12,661 nucleotides of DNA from Blastocladiella britannica (Eukaryota; Blastocladiomycota; Blastocladiomycetes; Blastocladiales; Blastocladiaceae), in assembly GCA_025349905.2 (NCBI GenBank), contig MU625064.1, positions 1-12,661 of the forward strand. Direction: 5' to 3'. Below, piece after piece: positions 6,601 to 12,661 of this stretch (its first letter is position 1; every line of letters starts with the position of its first letter). The notes under the pieces are model-generated. The model did no database searches. It saw nothing but the letters and a program-made list of their open reading frames with translations, and was not told the origin of the DNA. A program made the translations under genes and the position numbers.

Positions 6601-9600
6601 TTACGAAATCTCCATGGCACTGGGATCGAGCCCGCTGCCGACCACCACCCCCACGCCGCCGATAGCCATCTGCTCGGCCGCCTGCCACTCGTGCGCGAGC
6701 GGCGACCGGGCCACGGCGCCAATAAACTCGGACAGTTTGGGCGCGCCCTGCACCACGACCGCCGGTACCGCTGCCGTCGATGAGGATGCTACCGACGTGC
6801 TCTTTGCGTCCCCAGCCGCGGCATCGCCCGAGTACCCGCCGAGCGCACGTGCGACTGACGCGACCGCACGCAACGCGGCGCGCGCCAGCTCGCCCGCGCG
6901 CTCGATATCCTGCTTGAGCGCGTCCTTCTTGGTGGTGGCGTTGATGGTGACTTTGGCGAACGCGTCCACCATGCTATCGATGCGCACCAGGACCGCGGCG
7001 GGGGCGGCCGCTGCGAGCTTGGACAGCGCCAGGTACGCCAGCAGCTGCACGTCCTGCAGGTCCGAGATCCCGCGCTGCACCGCGTCCAGCAACGGGCCGG
7101 TCCGCGACCGCATCGCGGGAATCAGGCGCGCCGACGACGACACGGTCACAATGATTTCGAACGCCATGCGGCGGGCGTCGAGCCCGTCGTCGATCCGGTG
7201 CTTGTACGGTCCCATAATCACTTCGCGAATCAGTTCCGGCCGCACCACCGTCTCGCTGACCACCAGCGCCAGCATCGTATCAAACAGCAGCACAGATTTA
7301 TCGGCGCCGTCCACGACCGGCCGCAGCAGCACGTGCGGGCGCGCGTGCGCCGCCGCCTGCATTGCCGACAGCGCCGCGCGCCGCACCTGCAGCACCGGGT
7401 CGCGAATGCGCGCCACCAGCGCCGCCAAGTGCGGGGCCAGCGCCGCATCGACCACGGGCGACCCGTGCGCAAACATGTACTTGAGCGCGCCCATCGACGA
7501 CACGCGCACGTCGGCAGCGCCGGTGGCATCCGACGCCGCCATGCGCTGCACAATGTCGGGCACGTACCGCTCGGGCTTGAGAGTGGCAATGCGGCCCAGG
7601 CACTCGGCAATCAGCAGCCGTGCCGACTCGCCCGACTCGCCCGCGGCATTGACGGGGGTTGTGGTCGTCGCGGAGGCTGCGGTGGCAGCAGCGGCAGCAG
7701 AAGCGGCAGCGGCCGCCGACGACGCCGAGACCGCAAACAGCGCCTCCCACAGGCCGTCCTCGTAGTGCGCCATGTCGGGAATCTCGGCCGCCGATACCAG
7801 CACCTGCTTGAGCGCCAGCATGTTGAGGTACCGAGCACGGTGGCCGAGCGCACCCGTCGCGGGCGCCTGAATGCCCTGCAGCAGCACGGGGAGGTACGCG
7901 CGCGGCGCACCGGCAGCCATGGCACCGGCCGCATAGGCGGCAGCGGACCGCACCGTGTCGGCCTCGGCCGTGTACTGGGCCATGACGGCGGTGAGCAAGC
8001 TCGGGATCCCCACGGTGGTCAAGTCCACGCTGCGGCCCAGCTCGCCCAGAGTCAGGATCGCCAGCACCTGGCCGCCATTGACGGCTGCCACCAGCTCGCC
8101 CACCAGCGTCGCCGCGTTGACGTTTCCACCGGCCGAGCGCGCGATCGACGCCAGCACTTTAGCCTGCACTGCAGGCTGTCCGCCCTTGACCGACTGCACG
8201 GCCGTGTACATGTTGGCCGGCACCAGCGCGGGAGCGAACGCCGACGCGTCGACCATCGACACCACGCCAAACGCCGACGTCAGCGCCGCCAGTGCCGGGG
8301 GCGCCGACGCCACCAGCGGCGACGTGATCAGCTTGAGCATCGCCGGCAGCGTGGCCGAGGCCGCGGTCCCCGCCACTGCTCCGAGTGCAGCACCGGCTGA
8401 CGACAGGACCATGCTCGAGAGCTTGAGTGCGAGGGCCGTCAGCGCCAGGTCCTCGTCCACCAGCAGCTGTGCAGCCTCGGTCAAGGTCTGGTTCGCGAGC
8501 TGCGGGGTGACGGCCGCCGGGTACGCGCTCAGCACCGCCATGAGCGCCTGCAGCGACGCCTCGCGCACGCTGCGTGCCTGCTTGCGCAGGTTGGCCACAA
8601 ACTCGGGCGCCACCTCGGGCACCAGCGCCGACACGTCCACAACGGCAGGGCCGCGCTCAATGATGGTGGTGATGGCGCGGGTCGCTGACAGTCGTGCCAG
8701 CTCGTTGGCGAGCCGCTTGGCCAGCACCGCGCCCCACTTGGCCTTATCCGCGTACACGGGCGCCACGCGGTCGCCGCCGTCAGCCACAATCTCAGCCAGG
8801 AGCGACAGCGCCGCGTCCTTGACCTCCTCATCGGCCGCCGCCACGCCCATCACGTCCTGCGCCGCGTCCATCATGCCCTTGAGCATGCCATTGTTCTCGT
8901 GCGCGACCAGCGCTGGGACCAAGTCGCTGGCAACCCGGTACGCGGCCGCCGCAACCTTGTAGTACGCGTCCGTCACACCTGAGCGCAACACCGCGTCCGC
9001 CAGGATCGCCGCCGACGCGGCAGGGACCACCAGCGAAGTCGGAGTCTCGCCCATGGCGGTCATGGGCCGATAGCGGGCCCACGCGCCCGTAAAGGCCAGG
9101 GCGTCCATCTTGATGGTGGTGGCAGCCGCACCGGCGCCGGCGAGAGCCAGGCCGGGAACAGTGCCGAGCGCCTGAGCAACGGCCAGCGACCAAGCAGCGG
9201 CGGCCGAGTCGCGCACGTGCGACCAGTCAAACGCTACGAGCGCGGCCTGCAGCACCGCAAATCCTTGCTGGCGGGTGGCGGCCGACTTGGACAGCAGCAC
9301 GTACTTTTTGAACCGGCGGTGGAACATGGTGCGGTGAGACTTGATGGCGAGGGCCGCGGGTGACTCGGGGCCCTGGGCAATGGCAGCGCCGAGCAGCGCC
9401 GCGTAGGTGCCAAGCACCTCGTTACGCACGCCCTCCTCGCGCTCCTCGAACCGGCGCGTGAGCACGGGGCCAATCAGCGGCACCAGCTCGGCCGCGAGGT
9501 CGCCGCGGGACGTGATGATGGTCGACAAGAGTCGCGCGGCGGCGCGGCGGACCTTCCACGACACGTCCTCGTCGTCAGAGTACCCGGCATCGTCCTCGTC

Positions 9601-10921
9601 ATCCTCATCTTCCTCATCGTCCTGATCAGCGGCCTCATCTTCCGCATCCATGGCATCGTCCGCCGGCTCGCCACCAACGGGGGTGCCGATACGGTCGCCG
9701 TCCTGGTCCTCGTCGTACATGTAGTTGGGATCGTGCTGCACGGCGGCGACGGCGATCGGGACCACGGCCAGCACCGGCGACTCGGACGGGTACCGAGCGA
9801 TCGCCGCGTCAATAGCTAGCAGTGCGGCCTCGCGCAGCTCGTTGCTGCCAGTAGCGGCCGCCGTGTCCTGGTCGTAGTTATCGTCGTCCTCATCGTCCGC
9901 GTCCATGGCGTCCGCGTCTACTTTACTGGCAACACCCACAAACACGTTGACGAGCGGGGCCATGCGGTCGCTTGGGAATGCAACGCCCGGAGCGCGCAGC
10001 AGAGCACCAATGGTGGCCATATGTGACTTGGACACGTCATCGCCGCCCTTCCCGGCGACAATGTCGGCCACCAGCGCGTCGAGGGTCAGCAGCGCGGCGT
10101 CGGCAGCCAGGAACGGGTGAATGGTGGCCAGCAGAGTTCCGGCGCGCTTGCGCAGGGCCGGGCGCGCGTTGGTGGTGATGGCGAGGGCCGCGGGCCGCAG
10201 CGACGCCAAGAAAGCGGGGCCCGACGCGTGCTTGAGCACCGAGGAGCGGCCGTGGCGCAGCAGCAGCTCCGCGACCGTGTCGAGAATGTCGGACTGGATG
10301 GTCTCGAGGGGTTCCTTTATTTTCATTTTTTTTCATGGTGATCAGTCTGTCTGATCGTCACTCACTTGAAAAAAAGTAGCGTACCTTGGCCAGCGCCGCC
10401 ATCCACTTGCCCACCATCTCGACCACCCACCCGCCGGTACGTTCGCCCGAGGGAAGCGCCGACGCCACGCCACGCACGCCCGAGCACGCCAGGTCGCGCA
10501 GGTACTCTTTATCTTTGACCTGGGTGGCCAGCAGCGACGCCAGCCGCTCGATCACAATCTCAATGTTGCGCACGGCCAGGTGAGGGGCCAGCGCCGCCAG
10601 CGTGCGCACCGCCATCACCCGCACACTGCTGTTGGGGTCGTCGATCAGCTTGAAGATGGTGGACGTCACGTCGGCCTCGAGCTTGGCCGACAGTGGGGTC
10701 AGCAGCGACGCTCCCGCCAGCGCCGACAGATCGTTCAAGGCCATGTACCGAAAGTCCGAGTCGGGGTTGGTGGCCTTTTTGTTTTTTCCATTATACGGTA
10801 TTGGTATATGAGTCAAAAGTCATTTTTGATATTTCATATTTTAAAAAGATACAAGTACCTTCTGAAGAATGGCCTCAATGGCAGCTGCGCCGCCCTGGAG
10901 CTGGGTGGTTGGCGGTGCCAT
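6601..10921 (-). CDS. CAND1: CAND1/TIP120, cullin-associated NEDD8-dissociated protein 1, 3 exons
   Basis: Model: complement of join 6601-10314, 10385-10774, 10859-10921; 1388 aa (human 1230). Introns of 70 and 84 nt begin GTAC and join in phase 0. Exon 1 starts MAPPTTQLQ with ACCATGG context. The first junction restores ILQKATNPDSDFRYMALNDL, which matches the human SSDKDFRFMATNDL block. The second restores ALAKEPLETIQ. HEAT-repeat landmarks include an acidic loop after HDPNYMYDEDQ (about 350-400) ending DDEDVSWKVRRAAAR (about 400-413), nearly identical to human DDDMSWKVRRAAAK. The C-terminal TIP120 domain starts near residue 1178 (ELIREVIMGPYKH, then DDGLDARRMAFE). CAND1 wraps unneddylated cullin-RBX1 and exchanges F-box and other receptor modules. 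Lineage oddities are an extra acidic run near 280-300 and an Ala/Thr-rich insertion near 1010-1047. The gene is convergent with the p60 gene. Confidence 0.95.
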
Positions 10922-11019
10922 GGTTTATTCTTTTTTTTTTTTTTTTTCTGTTCACGTTGGTTTTTTTGAGTGGACGTGGAAAGAGAAAAGCGGTCAGAAG
11001 AGTCGGACACATTTTACAC
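10922..11019 (-). promoter_or_regulatory. Intergenic spacer/CAND1 promoter with poly(dA:dT) tract
   Basis: This 98-bp gap separates the PCID2-like stop codon from the CAND1 start codon on the same strand. It holds a 17-base run (T on +, A on -, 10931-10947) and a second T7 run near 10961. Such tracts commonly exclude nucleosomes at fungal promoters, so this is probably the CAND1 core promoter. The gap also must hold the 3' end of the upstream gene. Confidence 0.45.
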
Positions 11020-12600
11020 TCACGCCCGTGCCCGCCACACGCTCCACAGCTCCATGGCCCGTACCACCTGGTCCACACACCGCGGGAACGGGTCGGCTTT
11101 CGACAGCACCAGCATCTGGTGCTCGTGGCTGACGTACCCTTTGATCATGCCCATGGCGATCAGCGACGACAGCGCTGCCTCGGACGCCGCCGCCGTCACT
11201 CCCTCTTCTTCTTGCTCAGTCGCCATCGACGGCATTGCCAGCGATCCACCCCGCGTCGACAGTCCCAGCGCCATCTGCACCCGCGCGAACGGCACCTGCG
11301 TCACCGCTGCACCCGAGGCGGCGTGCTCGACCAACATCACGTGCAGCTTCTTGACCGCGCGCCGGAGTACCAGCCACCGCATCGCCGACACCACGTCCTC
11401 GAGCGCAAGCCGGTCCAGCGCCGCACGGGTATTGGGTTGCGCCATGTGCACGTCAAAATCGGCCAGGGAACCGGACCGGATCGCAGACACAAGCGGGCCA
11501 TAGAGCGATTGCAACGCTGGGTATTTTTGCAAGAGTCGTTGGGATGGGAGTTTACCCTGGGTCACCACTGCTAATGGGACGTGGAACAGCAATGTCCACC
11601 TGGTATTTCCGTAGGTCAATGCCCGCACATTCAAGGAATGAATGAAAAAAAAAAAAGCAACGAACCGAAGCTGATTTGTACACCCGCCGGGGGCCGTGGC
11701 CAGCACATGCTCAATCCACTCGTACGCCTCCTGCACGCGGTCGTCCAGTACGCAGTACCGCGCCTGCCAGAACCGAAACGCCAGCACGTCGCGTTTCGCC
11801 GACGCCGAGACCATCTCGGGCTGCGTGGTGAGCCGGTGCTGCACGGTCTTGAACAGCTTGTCGATCAGCGTTGCCGCGCCCGCATGGAAAAACAACCGCA
11901 GCTGCAAGTTCACGACTCGCAGCGCTCCGGGCAAATTGGATCGCTGATGTGTTGGTCGCGAAGACGAGTGGTCGGTCACACATATGGCAAACGCTTGCTG
12001 GAACGGCTGCATGGTCCGGTTCAGAAACTCGGCCGGGCGGTTTGCCGTGCGCGCTTCCAAGTCGGCCTATCCATTGATGTTGTCAATATCGCTTCTTCAT
12101 AATAATAAAAAGGGAAATGCAAACCGCCAGCGCAAGTTGGCCCAGGTTCTCGAGCAATGTCATCAAGACCGGCAGCAAGACGCCCTTGGATCCGCTCAAA
12201 TGGCTCAGAAATGTGCTAAGACCAAAACCAGTGTGTTATTCAAACCGTGCGATCCACAGGTGTGCAGCCAACCATATCAAGAAACATACGACGTCAATTC
12301 CATTTGGTACTTGATCCCCAGGGCCACGTCGCCCGTAGACAATGCGCCAATCACCGCGTAGTGGCCGCGGAGAATGGAGTCCCATGGTTTGGGCACGCGG
12401 GCGGTGACCAGCGCCGTCTGGTATCGCTTGACGTCAAAAGAACCATCGTTGGTAGTACCGTGGCCCAGTAACAGCGGCGCGGTCAAGTTGGAGGCCAGGT
12501 GCAGCATGGCGGCCAGTTGCGCGTAGTCGCCCGCGCGCGCGTAGTAGCCGAGCATGTCGGCGCACTCGGACGGCGAGGGGACGGAGATGACAGCGGACAT
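11020..12600 (-). CDS. PCID2: PCID2/Thp1-family PCI-domain protein (TREX-2 subunit), 4 exons
   Basis: Model: complement of join 11020-11599, 11684-12066, 12125-12215, 12290-12600; 454 aa (human PCID2 399, yeast Thp1 455). Introns are 74 nt (GTATGT...TTAG), 58 nt (GTTTGC...ATAG) and 84 nt (GTGTAC...CCAG). Junction one restores STFLSHLSGSKGVLLPVL, matching QSFLRAFQ...LPVM of PCID2. The C-terminal PCI region aligns throughout: VPLAVVTQGKLPSQRLLQKYP (compare [20 protein letters not shown]), then LSSLIAMGMIKGYVSHEHQM and LVLSKADPFP (about 405-430), a near match to the human winged-helix block. In TREX-2 this subunit joins Sac3/GANP and Sem1 to bind nucleic acid and link transcription to mRNA export. 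Csn12 is a close paralogue and cannot be fully excluded. The start has G at -3. The third intron keeps the frame open, so its retention would add 28 residues. Confidence 0.88.
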
Positions 12601-12661
12601 GACTGCGTTGGTAAATTATACGCTTTGGTGCGGCAACCACAAGAGAAAGAGAGGAAAAAAA
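12601..12661 (-). promoter_or_regulatory. Upstream flank of the PCID2-like gene
   Basis: This short flank precedes the start codon on the minus strand. It has a pyrimidine-rich stretch (CT-rich near 12641-12661) and a TATAATTT element near 12613-12620, about 13-20 nt before the ATG, which is close for a TATA box. The rest of the promoter lies outside the window. Confidence 0.3.

Noticed and set aside
6581..8962. Long plus-strand open frames of 335-400 codons opposite CAND1
   Set aside because: They are mirror frames of a GC-rich, Ala-rich coding region on the minus strand. Their translations are low-complexity Ser/Ala/Thr or Arg/His/Gly with no family resemblance.
11020..12600. Proteasome lid Rpn3/PSMD3 or another PCI protein
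   Set aside because: The GYVSHEHQMLVLSKADPFP block and the overall alignment are specific to the PCID2/Thp1/Csn12 group.
1..12661. CRISPR array, tRNA/rRNA gene, bacterial operon features or biosynthetic cluster
   Set aside because: No spaced short repeats, no tRNA-like cloverleaf noticed, and spliceosomal introns throughout. The genes belong to unrelated housekeeping pathways.

Overview
The window is GC-rich nuclear DNA from a eukaryote with short spliceosomal introns (56 to 84 nt), compact intergenic spaces and a decayed Ty3/gypsy-type retroelement. A fungus fits best: there is a Ty3/gypsy remnant, Thp1/PCID2, CAND1 and CAF-1 p60 homologues, and a mitochondrial PPR-type protein. An early-diverging GC-rich lineage (chytrid- or blastocladiomycete-like) is my guess, but the sequence alone does not settle it. 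Introns often start GTAC(G) and carry CTGAC/TTGAC-like branch sites, and their phases join cleanly in every model given here.

Layout. 1-381: no gene recognised, possibly retroelement leader or LTR debris. 382-1573 (+): broken gag followed directly by a truncated integrase, with protease, reverse transcriptase and RNase H missing. 1750-4238 (+): two-exon gene for a probable mitochondrial PPR/helical-repeat protein (808 aa). 4276-4624 (+): a tandem, internally deleted duplicate of that gene, keeping exon 1, the intron and the 3' end. It could still encode a 96-aa protein with the same presequence. 4765-6584 (+): seven-exon gene for the WD40 p60/Cac2 subunit of chromatin assembly factor 1 (483 aa). 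6601-10921 (-): three-exon CAND1/TIP120 gene (1388 aa), convergent with the previous gene, with only 16 bp between the two stop codons. 11020-12600 (-): four-exon PCID2/Thp1-family PCI gene (454 aa), in tandem with CAND1 and 98 bp upstream of it. 12601-12661: its upstream flank.

The three conserved genes are housekeeping genes of separate pathways (chromatin assembly, cullin-RING ligase exchange, mRNA export). I see no sign that they form a functional cluster. The most unusual part is the PPR gene with its deleted tandem copy. Exon 1 is preserved in both copies with many synonymous changes, while the C-terminal coding frame of the long copy looks disrupted. I found no convincing new defence or biosynthetic system, no CRISPR array and no tRNA or rRNA gene.
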